From Burkholderia pseudomultivorans (GTDB lineage: Bacteria > Pseudomonadota > Gammaproteobacteria > Burkholderiales > Burkholderiaceae), in assembly GCF_001718415.1 (NCBI RefSeq), contig NZ_CP013378.1, positions 4,278,001-4,342,000 on the forward strand: a stretch of 64,000 bases of DNA. The letters are read 5' to 3'. Positions 27,825 through 36,057 of this stretch are shown piece after piece (position 1 is the stretch's first letter; each line of letters begins with the position of its first letter). The notes beneath the pieces are model-generated. The model ran no database searches. It was not told the origin of the DNA and worked only from the letters and a program-made list of their open reading frames with translations. Position numbers and translations under genes: made by a program.

Positions 27825-28652
27825 TCAACGAAAGAACACGTGCTGCGTGAGCTTCGTGAGCGGATAGTGAACGCCCGGCTGGATCTTCGCCGGCAGATCG
27901 AGCGGCTTGAGCAGCATCTTCACGCACATGTCGGCCGACAGGTTGCGCCGCACCAGCGAATTGATCCGGGCAACGCGCGCGCGGTTGTATTCGTCGTCGC
28001 CGATGCGGTCCGGATAGCGGATCGCGAATACATGGCGCAGCGCGATCTCCGAATCCTCGTTCTTGATTTCCATCACGCGACGCATCAGCGCACCGAGCAC
28101 CGCGAGCCGGCCGTTGCCTTCGAGCTGGTTGTACTTCTTGAAATATTTGAAGAAGTGCTTGTAGTGGCGCACTTCGTCGGTGCGGATGTTGTCGGTGATT
28201 TCCTTCAGCACCGGCTCGTCCGAGCACTCGTTGATCGCGCGGTAGAGCGTGGCCGTGCCCGTCTCGACGACGCAGCGCGCCACCATCTCGAGCGCGCGCG
28301 TCTTCTCGAACGCCTCGATCGAGCAGGTCTTCGAATACTCGTCGAAGAAGTTCGCGAACGCGGTGTCCCAGTCGAACTCGGGCCACACGTGCGCGATATA
28401 CGCCTTCAGCGCGCGGCCGTGCTGCAATTCTTCGTGCTCCCATGCATTGTTGAGCCACGCGGAGACTTCCGGATCGTCGTTGAAGAACTCGCTCAGGTTG
28501 CTCGTGTAGAGATCCGAGCCGCTTTCGATGAACGACGCCGCGCACAGCAGCAGCAGCAGATCCTCGTTCGCCGCGGCACGCTGACGATCGATCCGGTTCA
28601 GGTCGATGTCCTCGATTCGCCACGGCATGACATGCGTCGTTTCGGTATGCAT
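27825..28652 (-). CDS. Ferritin-like diiron-domain protein
   Basis: A 275-residue protein with a ferritin-like four-helix bundle. Candidate iron ligands form two sets in order: Glu in FIESGSDLY and the EELQH of WEHEELQHGRAL, then Glu in CVVETGTATLY and the DEVRH of NIRTDEVRHYKHFF, followed by a C-terminal domain of about 90 residues. This is the spacing of diiron oxidases and rubrerythrin-like proteins. The reaction is unknown; there is no rubredoxin domain. The ATG beginning MHTETTHVMPWRIEDIDLNR has GGGAG upstream. The gene stands alone on its promoter, with a near-perfect palindrome over the -35 region. Confidence 0.85.
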   Translation of the reverse strand: MHTETTHVMPWRIEDIDLNRIDRQRAAANEDLLLLLCAASFIESGSDLYTSNLSEFFNDDPEVSAWLNNAWEHEELQHGRALKAYIAHVWPEFDWDTAFANFFDEYSKTCSIEAFEKTRALEMVARCVVETGTATLYRAINECSDEPVLKEITDNIRTDEVRHYKHFFKYFKKYNQLEGNGRLAVLGALMRRVMEIKNEDSEIALRHVFAIRYPDRIGDDEYNRARVARINSLVRRNLSADMCVKMLLKPLDLPAKIQPGVHYPLTKLTQHVFFR

Positions 28653-28742
28653 GGTGGTGCGCTCCCAGTCGCCGCGCCGCACGGTCGGCCCATGCCTTCT
28701 GCAGGCGCGGGCGGGGCCTTCCGCGGGCGGCGTCTTGCTTCC

Positions 28743-28770
28743 GTTATAGTGAGTTGGTCCGGCCGAACCA
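28743..28770 (-). promoter_or_regulatory. Possible promoter and palindromic operator of the ferritin-like gene
   Basis: On the minus strand, a -10 TATAAC (28748-28743) is placed about 90 bp before the ferritin-like ATG. Just upstream, at 28755-28770, lies TGGTCCGGCCGAACCA, a 16-bp near-perfect palindrome (one mismatched pair) that would overlap the spacer and -35 region. A repressor bound there would block the promoter. The TGGT...ACCA ends resemble GntR-type sites, but the regulator is unknown. Confidence 0.4.
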
Positions 28771-29085
28771 TCATCCTGGCATCTTAGCCGGACTTTGAGG
28801 TTCGTGCTTCAGAGCACTGACCATACCCAACAGGCGCAGTTCCACGGCGTCTGTTGCCGCGCGTTAGACGAGTTATTCAAACCGTGTCGGCGCATGCGGG
28901 ACGGCTGCAGCTGTCCGTCGAGCCGGCTGTTACGAAACTGGAAGCGACTCGTCAGCAAACGGGCCGCGCGACAGGCATCGTCGATGCCTGCGCGCATCGA
29001 CTTCGTCGCGTGCAGGCGCCCGTGGAACGCACGCGGCCGACGCCCTTACAATACCCGCTCCGCCTTCACGCCCCGACCGCCAGCC
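28771..29085. other. Intergenic region before glpR
   Basis: About 315 bases between the ferritin-like promoter and glpR. No gene is recognised on either strand; short open frames lack motifs and ribosome binding sites. The glpR promoter should be here, but no clear -35/-10 pair was found. Confidence 0.4.
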
Positions 29086-29865
29086 ATGACCCGAGATCCC
29101 CGCCTCACCCTCAACGCGCGCCAGCAGGAACTGCTCGAATGGGTGCAGCGCGACGGCTTCGTGACCGTCGACGATCTCGCCGCGCACTTCGCGGTCACGC
29201 CGCAGACGATCCGCCGCGACGTGAACTGGCTCGCCGACCTGAACCTGCTGCGCCGCTATCACGGCGGCGCGAGCCTGCCGACCAGCTCGGAAAACGTGTC
29301 GTACACCGCGCGCCAGCGGATGTTCCATGACGAGAAGCGGCGCATCGCGGCGCTCGCGGCCTCGCACATCCCCGACCAGGCGTCGCTGTTCATCAACCTC
29401 GGCACCACGACCGAGGAAGTCGCGCGCGCGCTGAACCGCCATCACGGGCTGCACGTGATCACCAACAACCTGAACGTCGCCTCGATGATGAGCGGCTACC
29501 CGGACTGCGAGGTGCTGATTACGGGCGGCATCGTGCGGCCGTGGGACAAGGGCATCGTCGGCGAGCTGGCGATCGACTTCATCCGGCAGTTCAAGGTCGA
29601 CTACGCGATCATCGGCACGTCGGCGATCGAGCTCGACGGCACGCTGCGCGACTTCGACACGCGCGAGGTGCGCGTCGCCGAGGCGATCATGCAGCACGCG
29701 CGCACGGTCTACCTGGTGGCCGACCACTCGAAGGTCGGCCGTCCGGCGCTGGTGCGCCAAGGGCACCTGAGCCAGGTGCATGCGCTGTTCACCGACAAGC
29801 CGCTGCCCGACGAAATGGCCGACACGATCGCCGCCGCCGGCACCCAGGTGTACCTTCCGGAATGA
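29086..29865 (+). CDS. glpR: DeoR-family glycerol-3-phosphate regulon repressor
   Basis: A 259-residue DeoR-type repressor. The helix-turn-helix lies at residues 8-60 (RQQELLEWVQRDGFVTVDDLAAHFAVTPQTIRRDVNWL) with the conserved RRYHGGASLP, and the sugar-phosphate-binding DeoR C-terminal domain follows (NLGTTTEEVARAL, then VLITGGIVRPWDKGIVGELA, then REVRVAEAIM). The downstream glpD-glpK-glpF genes identify it as GlpR, which represses them until glycerol 3-phosphate binds. Two small genes separate it from glpD. The ATG was chosen where DeoR resemblance begins. Confidence 0.92.
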   Translation: MTRDPRLTLNARQQELLEWVQRDGFVTVDDLAAHFAVTPQTIRRDVNWLADLNLLRRYHGGASLPTSSENVSYTARQRMFHDEKRRIAALAASHIPDQASLFINLGTTTEEVARALNRHHGLHVITNNLNVASMMSGYPDCEVLITGGIVRPWDKGIVGELAIDFIRQFKVDYAIIGTSAIELDGTLRDFDTREVRVAEAIMQHARTVYLVADHSKVGRPALVRQGHLSQVHALFTDKPLPDEMADTIAAAGTQVYLPE

Positions 29866-29979
29866 TCGTTGCGATGCTGCACCGCACCCGAAACTTCAAG
29901 TGAAATCAAGAAGTTGGCGGCGCAGCCGAACCGCTTGCGGGGCGCCTTCGTGTCAAACGGAAAATTAACGGGGCACGAT

Positions 29980-30008
29980 TTGTCGTTGCCTGCGCACTCG
30001 ACTAGACT
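29980..30008 (+). promoter_or_regulatory. Possible promoter of the 65-residue gene
   Basis: -35 TTGTCG (29980-29985), 17-bp spacer, -10 TAGACT (30003-30008). It would give a 5' leader of about 160 nt before the ATG at 30175. The leader contains the inverted repeat ATACCCC-TC-GGGGTAT (30105-30120). Confidence 0.45.
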
Positions 30009-30174
30009 CCAGTTCCCCGGCCTGCTTGCCCGTTTGCCCGTTCCGCCTGTGCCAGGGCGCGGACCGACGGCATGGCCGGCGAATGCAGCTTTTCCCCCCA
30101 AGCCATACCCCTCGGGGTATCGTGCGCCGGCGTTCGCGCCGGCCGCGCGGGCACCGGTCGCCATGGAGAGAACG

Positions 30175-30372
30175 ATGCTGAGTCCGCATGAATTCGCCAC
30201 GCTATTGCTTGTGAAGGACGCTCCCGATCAGACCAACATGGATCGGGACGAAATCGACGCACTGCTCGAACAACAACTCGTCCGCCTCGAAGGGCTCGGA
30301 TCGGGCCGCAAATACTGCGTGACCGAGACCGGCGACGCCACCCTGCGATCCATCAAATATCGCTATTCGTAA
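30175..30372 (+). CDS. Small hypothetical protein with winged-helix-like pattern
   Basis: A 65-residue protein beginning MLSPHEFATLLLVKDAPDQT. The pattern of a helix pair (DRDEIDALLEQQLVRLEG) followed by a wing-like GRKYCVTETGDATLRSI recalls a stand-alone winged-helix domain, but no family is recognised. The ATG has an excellent GGAGAG five to six bases upstream; an in-frame ATG four codons earlier lacks one. It lies between glpR and glpD, but no link to glycerol metabolism can be seen. Confidence 0.7.
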   Translation: MLSPHEFATLLLVKDAPDQTNMDRDEIDALLEQQLVRLEGLGSGRKYCVTETGDATLRSIKYRYS

Positions 30373-30463
30373 CGCCCCGCCGTTGCCGACCTGAGCGCGC
30401 CGGCCGGCCTCCCGGCCGCGCGCCGCCTTCCCCGCCGGTCACTTTTCCGCTTCGCCATCCGCG

Positions 30464-30832
30464 TCAGCCGCCGCGCAAGGTCGGATCGACCGCCGCGCGC
30501 CAGCTCACGGCCTGCGCACGCGCGCCGTTGAAATACGCGATCCAGCCGGCGCGCCCCGGCGTGTCGGGCGCCGCGTAGTGCGTCGCAAGTTCGTTTACGA
30601 ACGCGCAGTAGTTCGTTTCCGACAGCCCACGATACCGTTTCGCCACATAGGCGTCGTACAGCGTCGAATAGACGGGCTGCGCGTCCGCGCCCCAGTCGCG
30701 CGCCGCACCGCCGCAGGCCGTCTGCAGGTCGACGAACGACGGCGCACGCCAGTTGCCCGCCAGCGGCGGCGTGCCGGCGCCGCACCCTGCCAGAACGACG
30801 GCGCACGCGCCGACCCACATCCCAATACGCAT
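30464..30832 (-). CDS. Small lipoprotein
   Basis: A 122-residue predicted lipoprotein. The signal sequence ends in the lipobox LAGC (acylated Cys about residue 17), and the mature part (about 105 residues) is soluble and Trp/Tyr-rich, with three cysteines that could pair. I do not recognise a family. It lies between the 65-residue gene and glpD, on the opposite strand to both. The ATG start gives a short typical n-region (MRIGMW). Confidence 0.75.
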   Translation of the reverse strand: MRIGMWVGACAVVLAGCGAGTPPLAGNWRAPSFVDLQTACGGAARDWGADAQPVYSTLYDAYVAKRYRGLSETNYCAFVNELATHYAAPDTPGRAGWIAYFNGARAQAVSWRAAVDPTLRGG

Positions 30833-30983
30833 GATTCACCTCGCGAAAACAGTCGACTTCGGGGCCTGCCGTCGCTGACCATGCAGCGGCCCGTGTCGGC
30901 GGACCGCCCGCCGGCGCAAGGGCGTTATCGGCAGAACAGGCCCCAGTATCGTCCCGGATCGGCTTGCGCGCCACCCGCCCCTC

Positions 30984-31033
30984 TTTTTCGAACTTTACTT
31001 TTTCGATTTCGTTCGTTAGATTTCGAATTCGAA
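30984..31033 (+). promoter_or_regulatory. AT-rich control region of glpD with probable GlpR sites
   Basis: A 50-bp AT-rich patch with several TTTCG repeats (TTTTTCGAA at 30984, TTTTTCGAT near 31000, ATTTCG near 31006) and a perfect 12-bp palindrome TTCGAATTCGAA (31022-31033), 47 bp before the glpD GTG. Operators of GlpR in other proteobacteria also consist of TTCG/CGAA half-sites in AT-rich DNA, so these are probably GlpR sites at the glpDKF promoter. The exact promoter boxes could not be resolved. Confidence 0.6.
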
Positions 31034-31079
31034 CATTTTCTGTTCAAAAATACTTCCATCAGACGATAAGGACAGCAGG

Positions 31080-32603
31080 GTGACCCAACCGAATCGCTAC
31101 GATCTGCTCGTCGTCGGCGGCGGCATCAACGGCGCGGGGATCGCGCGCGATGCGGCCGGCCGCGGCCTGTCGGTCCTGCTCTGCGAGCAGGACGATCTCG
31201 CGTCGCACACGTCGTCGTGCAGCACGAAGCTGATCCACGGCGGTCTGCGCTATCTCGAATACAAGGAATTCGGCCTCGTGCGCAAGGCGCTGCAGGAGCG
31301 CGAGACGCTGCTGCGCGCGGCGCCGCACATCATGTGGCCGCTGCGCTTCGTGATGCCGCACATGCCGAACCTGCGCCCGGCATGGCTGATCCGCATCGGT
31401 CTGTTCCTCTACGATCACCTCGCGAAGCGCGAGCTGCTGCCGGGCTCGCGCGGCATCGACATGCGCCGCCATGCGGCCGGCGCGCCGCTCGTCGATTCGA
31501 TCCGGCGCGGCTTCGTGTACTCGGACGGCTGGGTCGACGACGCCCGCCTCGTCGTGCTGAACGCGCTCGACGCGAAGGAGCGCGGCGCCCGGATCCTGAC
31601 GCGCACGAAGCTCGTCGGCGCGGAGCGCCGCGGCGACGAATGGGAAGCCCGGCTGCAGCATGCGGACGGCTCGATTCGCGTCGTGCAGGCGCGCGCGATC
31701 GCGAATGCGGCCGGCCCGTGGGTCGGCGAGGTGCTGCACGGCGCGCTGGGCCGCGGCGCGCAGCACAGCGTGCGGCTCGTGAAGGGCAGCCACATCATCA
31801 CGCGCCGCCTGTTCGATCACGATCACGCGTACATCTTCCAGAACCCGGACAAGCGGATCATCTTCGCGATCCCGTACGAGCACGACTTCACGCTGATCGG
31901 CACGACCGACGTCGAATACACGAGCGATCCCGCGAAGGTCGCGATCGATCGCGACGAGACGCAGTATCTGTGCGATTCGATCAACCGCTACTTCAAGCGC
32001 AAGATCTCGCCGGCCGACGTGCACTGGACCTATTCGGGCGTGCGCCCGCTGCTCGAGGACGAGAACGCCGCGAACGCATCGGCCGTCACGCGCGACTACC
32101 GTCTCGAGCTCGACGACGGCGCAGGCGCGCCGCTGCTGTCGGTGTTCGGCGGCAAGATCACGACGTTCCGCAAGCTCGCGGAGGAAGCCGGCGACCTGCT
32201 GTGCCGCGCGCTCGGCCGCGAGGCGCCGGCCTGGACGGCCGGCGCGCCGCTGCCCGGCGGCGACATCGCCGGCGCAAAGTTCGACGCGTTCGCCACGCAG
32301 TTCGCGCAACGTCATGCGTGGCTGCCCGCCGCGCTCGCACGCCGCTATGCGCGCGCGTACGGCACGCGCGCCGAGCGCGTCGTCGCCGGCGCGCATTCGG
32401 TCGCGGATCTCGGCGCGGAAATCGCGCCGGGCCTGTTCGACGCCGAACTGCGCTACCTGCGCGACGTCGAATGGGCGACCTGCGCGCAGGACGTGCTGTG
32501 GCGCCGCTCGAAGCTCGGCCTGCACGTCGCGCCGGGCACGCTCGACGCCGTCACGGCCGCGGTCGATGCATGGTTCGCCGCCGCGCATGCACCGCACGCT
32601 TGA
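31080..32603 (+). CDS. glpD: Aerobic glycerol-3-phosphate dehydrogenase
   Basis: A membrane-associated FAD enzyme that oxidises glycerol 3-phosphate to dihydroxyacetone phosphate and reduces ubiquinone. The 507-residue protein begins with the FAD-binding DLLVVGGGINGAGIARDAAGRGL, then CSTKLIHGGLRYLE, and has the conserved TYSGVRPLLEDE and FGGKITTFRKLAEEA segments. The start is a GTG with AAGGA upstream. It opens a glpD-glpK-glpF series (gaps 97 and 79 bp) behind probable GlpR sites. E. coli GlpD is 501 residues. Confidence 0.97.
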   Translation: MTQPNRYDLLVVGGGINGAGIARDAAGRGLSVLLCEQDDLASHTSSCSTKLIHGGLRYLEYKEFGLVRKALQERETLLRAAPHIMWPLRFVMPHMPNLRPAWLIRIGLFLYDHLAKRELLPGSRGIDMRRHAAGAPLVDSIRRGFVYSDGWVDDARLVVLNALDAKERGARILTRTKLVGAERRGDEWEARLQHADGSIRVVQARAIANAAGPWVGEVLHGALGRGAQHSVRLVKGSHIITRRLFDHDHAYIFQNPDKRIIFAIPYEHDFTLIGTTDVEYTSDPAKVAIDRDETQYLCDSINRYFKRKISPADVHWTYSGVRPLLEDENAANASAVTRDYRLELDDGAGAPLLSVFGGKITTFRKLAEEAGDLLCRALGREAPAWTAGAPLPGGDIAGAKFDAFATQFAQRHAWLPAALARRYARAYGTRAERVVAGAHSVADLGAEIAPGLFDAELRYLRDVEWATCAQDVLWRRSKLGLHVAPGTLDAVTAAVDAWFAAAHAPHA

Positions 32604-32619
32604 TCAATCGCAGTTGAAG

Positions 32620-32666
32620 TTGCCTCACCGACGTTGACTCACCGACGCGCCGCGCGATGCGGCGCG
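32620..32666 (+). repeat. 14-bp tandem repeat and hairpin between glpD and glpK
   Basis: Two adjacent 14-bp units, TTGCCTCACCGACG (32620-32633) and TTGACTCACCGACG (32634-32647), differ at one base. The second overlaps a hairpin with 8-bp arms CGCGCCGC (32646-32653) and GCGGCGCG (32659-32666) and a GCGAT loop. There is no T run, so this is more likely an mRNA processing or stability element between glpD and glpK than a full terminator. Confidence 0.6.
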
Positions 32667-32700
32667 CATCACAACTAATCCACGGATGGAGATGAGAGAC

Positions 32701-34203
32701 ATGCAGGACCAGTACATCCTCGCGCTCGACCAGGGCACGACGAGCTCCCGCGCGATGCTGTTCGATCGCCAGGGCAACATCGTGTCGATCGCCCAGAAGG
32801 AATTCGAGCAGATCTACCCGCAACCCGGCTGGGTCGAGCACGACCCGCAGGAAATCTGGTCGACGCAGGCGGGCGTCGCCGCCGAAGCCGTCACGCGCAC
32901 CGGCCTGAACGGCACGTCGATCGCCGCGATCGGCATCACCAACCAGCGCGAGACGACGATCGTCTGGGATCGCGAGACCGGCCAGCCCGTGTACAACGCG
33001 ATCGTCTGGCAGGACCGCCGCACCGCCGACTTCTGCGACGCGCTGAAGCAGCAGGGCCTCGAGGCGAAGGTGCGCGCGAAGACGGGCCTGCCGATCGACT
33101 CGTACTTCTCCGCCACCAAGATCCGCTGGATCCTCGACAACGTGCCGGGCGCGCGCGACAAGGCGCGCCAGGGCAAGCTCGCGTTCGGCACCGTGGACAG
33201 CTGGCTCGTGTGGAACTTCACGAAGCACGAGCTGCACGTGACCGACGTGACGAACGCGTCGCGCACGATGCTGTTCAACATCCATACGCGTCAGTGGGAC
33301 GACGAGCTGCTCGAACTGCTCGACATCCCGCGCAGCATGCTGCCGGAAGTGAAGGCGTCGTCGGAGATCTACGGCCACACCAAGACCACCGTGTTCGCAT
33401 CGAAGATCCCGCTCGCCGGCATCGCGGGCGACCAGCACGCGGCGCTGTTCGGCCAGATGTGCACGACCTCGGGGATGGTGAAGAACACCTACGGCACCGG
33501 CTGCTTCCTGATGATGAACACCGGCGACAAGCCGATCGAGTCGAAGAACAACCTCGTCACGACGATCGCATGGCAGATCGGCGACGACGTGCAGTACGCG
33601 CTCGAAGGCAGCATCTTCATCGCGGGTGCGGTCGTGCAGTGGCTGCGCGACGGCGTCGGCATCATCAAGACGGCCGCCGAAATCGAGGCGCTCGCCGCGA
33701 GCGTGCCGCATACCGACGGCGTCTATCTGGTGCCCGCGTTCGCGGGCCTCGGCGCGCCGCACTGGAACGCACGGGCGCGCGGCTCGGTGTTCGGCGTCAC
33801 GCGCGGCACGAGCGCCGCGCACCTCGCGCGCGCGGCGCTCGACGCGATCGCGTACCAGTCGCTCGACGTGCTGGCCGCGATGGAAGCCGACTCGGGCATC
33901 AGCATCGGCGAGCTGCGCGTCGACGGCGGCGCGAGCGCGAACGACCTGCTGATGCAGTTCCAGGCCGACCTGCTCGGCGTCGACGCGGTGCGTCCGCAGA
34001 TCACCGAGACGACGGCGCTCGGCGCGGCCTACCTCGCGGGCCTCGCGATCGGCTACTGGAAGAGCCTCGACGAAGTGCGCGACCAGTGGCAGCTCGATCG
34101 CCGCTTCGCGCCGTCGATGCCGAAGGACCAGGTCGAGCGCTGCATGGCCGGCTGGCAGCGTGCGGTGCGCGCCGCGAAGGCGTGGGCCGACGACACCCAG
34201 TAA
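32701..34203 (+). CDS. glpK: Glycerol kinase
   Basis: FGGY-family kinase that phosphorylates glycerol to glycerol 3-phosphate. The 500-residue protein has the phosphate-loop [15 protein letters not shown] at the start, the substrate region QTNQRET-like [16 protein letters not shown], the NNLVTTIAW core segment, ATP-site [10 protein letters not shown] and the adenosine motif [17 protein letters not shown]. The ATG at 32701 is preceded by GGAGATGAGAG; two in-frame ATGs upstream (32686 and 32692) are possible but lie inside that ribosome-binding run. It lies between glpD and glpF. Length matches E. coli GlpK (502). Confidence 0.97.
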   Translation: MQDQYILALDQGTTSSRAMLFDRQGNIVSIAQKEFEQIYPQPGWVEHDPQEIWSTQAGVAAEAVTRTGLNGTSIAAIGITNQRETTIVWDRETGQPVYNAIVWQDRRTADFCDALKQQGLEAKVRAKTGLPIDSYFSATKIRWILDNVPGARDKARQGKLAFGTVDSWLVWNFTKHELHVTDVTNASRTMLFNIHTRQWDDELLELLDIPRSMLPEVKASSEIYGHTKTTVFASKIPLAGIAGDQHAALFGQMCTTSGMVKNTYGTGCFLMMNTGDKPIESKNNLVTTIAWQIGDDVQYALEGSIFIAGAVVQWLRDGVGIIKTAAEIEALAASVPHTDGVYLVPAFAGLGAPHWNARARGSVFGVTRGTSAAHLARAALDAIAYQSLDVLAAMEADSGISIGELRVDGGASANDLLMQFQADLLGVDAVRPQITETTALGAAYLAGLAIGYWKSLDEVRDQWQLDRRFAPSMPKDQVERCMAGWQRAVRAAKAWADDTQ

Positions 34204-34282
34204 TCGTCAGACGTCCATAACGAAATACAACAACGGCGGGCCGCGCAGCGCGCGAGCCTGCCGAGACATACGAGAGACAAAC

Positions 34283-34999
34283 ATGTCACCTTACATTGCA
34301 GAATTCATCGGCACCGCGATCCTCGTGCTGCTCGGCAACGGCGCGGTCGCGAACGTGCTGCTGGCGAAGACCAAGGGCAAGGGCGCGGACCTGATCGTGA
34401 TCGTGATGGGCTGGGCGATGGCCGTCTTCGTCGCGGTCTACGTGACCGCGTCGTTCAGCGGCGCGCATCTGAATCCGATCGTCACGATCAGCCTCGCGCT
34501 CGCGGGCAAGTTCGCGTGGTCGAAAGTCGGCGGCTACGTGCTCGCGCAGATGCTCGGCGGAATGGCCGGCGCGCTGCTCGTGTGGCTCGCGTATCGCCAG
34601 CACTTTGCGAAGGAAGCCGATCCCGACCTGAAGCTCGCGGTGTTCTGCACGGCGCCCGCGATCCGCAGCGTCACGCACAACGTGCTGACCGAAGCGATCT
34701 GCACCTTCGTGCTGATCCTCGGCGTGCTGTATCTCGCGTCGCCGCAGGTCGGCCTCGGCGCGCTCGACGCGCTGCCGGTCGGCCTGCTCGTGCTCGGCAT
34801 CGGCATCTCGCTCGGCGGCCCGACCGGCTATGCGATGAGTCCCGCGCGCGACCTGTCGCCGCGCATCATGCACGCGCTGCTGCCGATCCCCGGCAAGCGC
34901 GACAGCGACTGGCGCTATGCATGGGTGCCGGTGATCGGCCCGCTGCTCGGCGGCGCCGCGGCGGCCGGCCTGTATCTGCATCTGCACACGACGGTCTGA
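34283..34999 (+). CDS. glpF: Glycerol uptake facilitator-like MIP channel
   Basis: A 238-residue aquaporin-family channel with six membrane helices and the two re-entrant half-helices, placed after glpK as expected for a glycerol facilitator. The pore motifs are not the usual NPA pair: the first reads NPI (residues 64-66, SGAHLNPIVT) and the second SPA (186-188, AMSPARD). The selectivity-filter Arg189 after the second motif is kept. The ATG at 34283 has GAGAGAC upstream. E. coli GlpF is 281 residues; this form lacks some loop and tail length. Transport specificity may differ. Confidence 0.88.
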   Translation: MSPYIAEFIGTAILVLLGNGAVANVLLAKTKGKGADLIVIVMGWAMAVFVAVYVTASFSGAHLNPIVTISLALAGKFAWSKVGGYVLAQMLGGMAGALLVWLAYRQHFAKEADPDLKLAVFCTAPAIRSVTHNVLTEAICTFVLILGVLYLASPQVGLGALDALPVGLLVLGIGISLGGPTGYAMSPARDLSPRIMHALLPIPGKRDSDWRYAWVPVIGPLLGGAAAAGLYLHLHTTV

Positions 35000-35312
35000 G
35001 CGCGGCTTCACCGGCGCACGCGGCATCGACGGCCGCGCGTGCCGGCTGATCGGTTCGGCCGCCTGCGGCCGGGCCGGCATCGCGAGGCGGGACGATCGTC
35101 CGTTTTGCGCTCGCCTTCCCTCCCCCCTCGCGGCACGACTTCCCCGCTACTGCGCGGCCGCAGCCGACACCAGCGACTTCAGCTTCACATCCGCGTTCGC
35201 CACCTCGGCCGGCGCCACGTCGACGCCGCGCTCGACCGCTCGCGAAGCCCGCACGAAAGCACGTATCATGGCGGCATGATCGGCGTCGCCGACGCCCCGC
35301 CTTTTCATCACC
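35000..35312. other. Intergenic region between glpF and the HAD hydrolase gene
   Basis: About 310 bases. A GC hairpin CGGCCGC-CT-GCGGCCG without a T run lies shortly after glpF and may mark the transcript end. An unsupported minus-strand frame of 53 codons (35308-35147) ends in a peptide rich in Ala and Val; it has no ribosome binding site I trust and could be a degraded gene end. Nothing else is recognised. Confidence 0.4.
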
Positions 35313-35999
35313 ATGCTCGATCACCTCATCTGCGACTGCGACGGCGTGCTCGTCGACAGCGAAGTCATCGCCGACCGCGTGCTGCTCGACACGCTGTCCG
35401 CCGCGTTTCCCCACGTCGATTTCGAAGCCGCCGCGAAGACGGCGTTCGGCCAGCAGACGTCCCGCTTCCTCGCGGGGCTCGAAGCGCGCTTCGCGATCAC
35501 GATGCCCGACAATTTCATCGAGACCATCGAGCACAACATCGAGATCGGTCTCGCACAATCGCTCGCGCCGATCACCGGCGTGCGCGATGCGCTGCTGAAG
35601 GTCGGCCTGCCGGCCGCGGTCGTGTCGAACAGCCGGCTGGTGCGCGTGCGCAACTCGTTGAAGCGCGCGTCGCTCACCGAGATCTTTGGCGATCGCGTGT
35701 TCAGCTCCGAGCAGGTCGCGCGGCCGAAGCCCTACCCCGACGTCTATCTGCACGCCGCGCGCACGCTCGGCGTCGCGCCCGAGCGCTGCCTCGTCGTCGA
35801 GGACAGCGTGTCGGGCCTGAACGCCGCGCGCGCGGCCGGCATGAAGACGATCGCGTTCGTCGGCGCGAGCCACATCCCCGACAACTACGCGGACGCGCTG
35901 CGCGCGATGGGCATCACGCGGATCATGCGCAACATGGACGAACTGCCGTCGCTCGTCGAAGCCGGCATGCGCGGCGAATTCGGCGAAGTGCAGTCCTGA
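35313..35999 (+). CDS. HAD-superfamily hydrolase, subfamily IA (phosphatase)
   Basis: A 228-residue HAD phosphatase. Motif 1 is ICDCDGVLVDSE (nucleophile Asp9), motif 2 is VVSNSRL, motif 3 includes Lys in ARPKPYPDVYLHAA, and motif 4 is VVEDSVSGLNAARAAGM. The alpha-helical cap inserted between motifs 1 and 2 marks subfamily IA, close to phosphoglycolate phosphatase and sugar-phosphate phosphatases such as YieH. The substrate cannot be inferred. It is convergent with ribB. Confidence 0.88.
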   Translation: MLDHLICDCDGVLVDSEVIADRVLLDTLSAAFPHVDFEAAAKTAFGQQTSRFLAGLEARFAITMPDNFIETIEHNIEIGLAQSLAPITGVRDALLKVGLPAAVVSNSRLVRVRNSLKRASLTEIFGDRVFSSEQVARPKPYPDVYLHAARTLGVAPERCLVVEDSVSGLNAARAAGMKTIAFVGASHIPDNYADALRAMGITRIMRNMDELPSLVEAGMRGEFGEVQS

Positions 36000-36057
36000 C
36001 GGCCGCTCGGGCCCGTGGCGATGCAGCGGGCGCAGGCCGCGCCCGCTTCGTCGCCGC

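Noticed and set aside
35147..35308. Minus-strand 53-codon frame before the HAD gene
   Set aside because: No ribosome binding site or family resemblance; kept only as a note in the intergenic entry.
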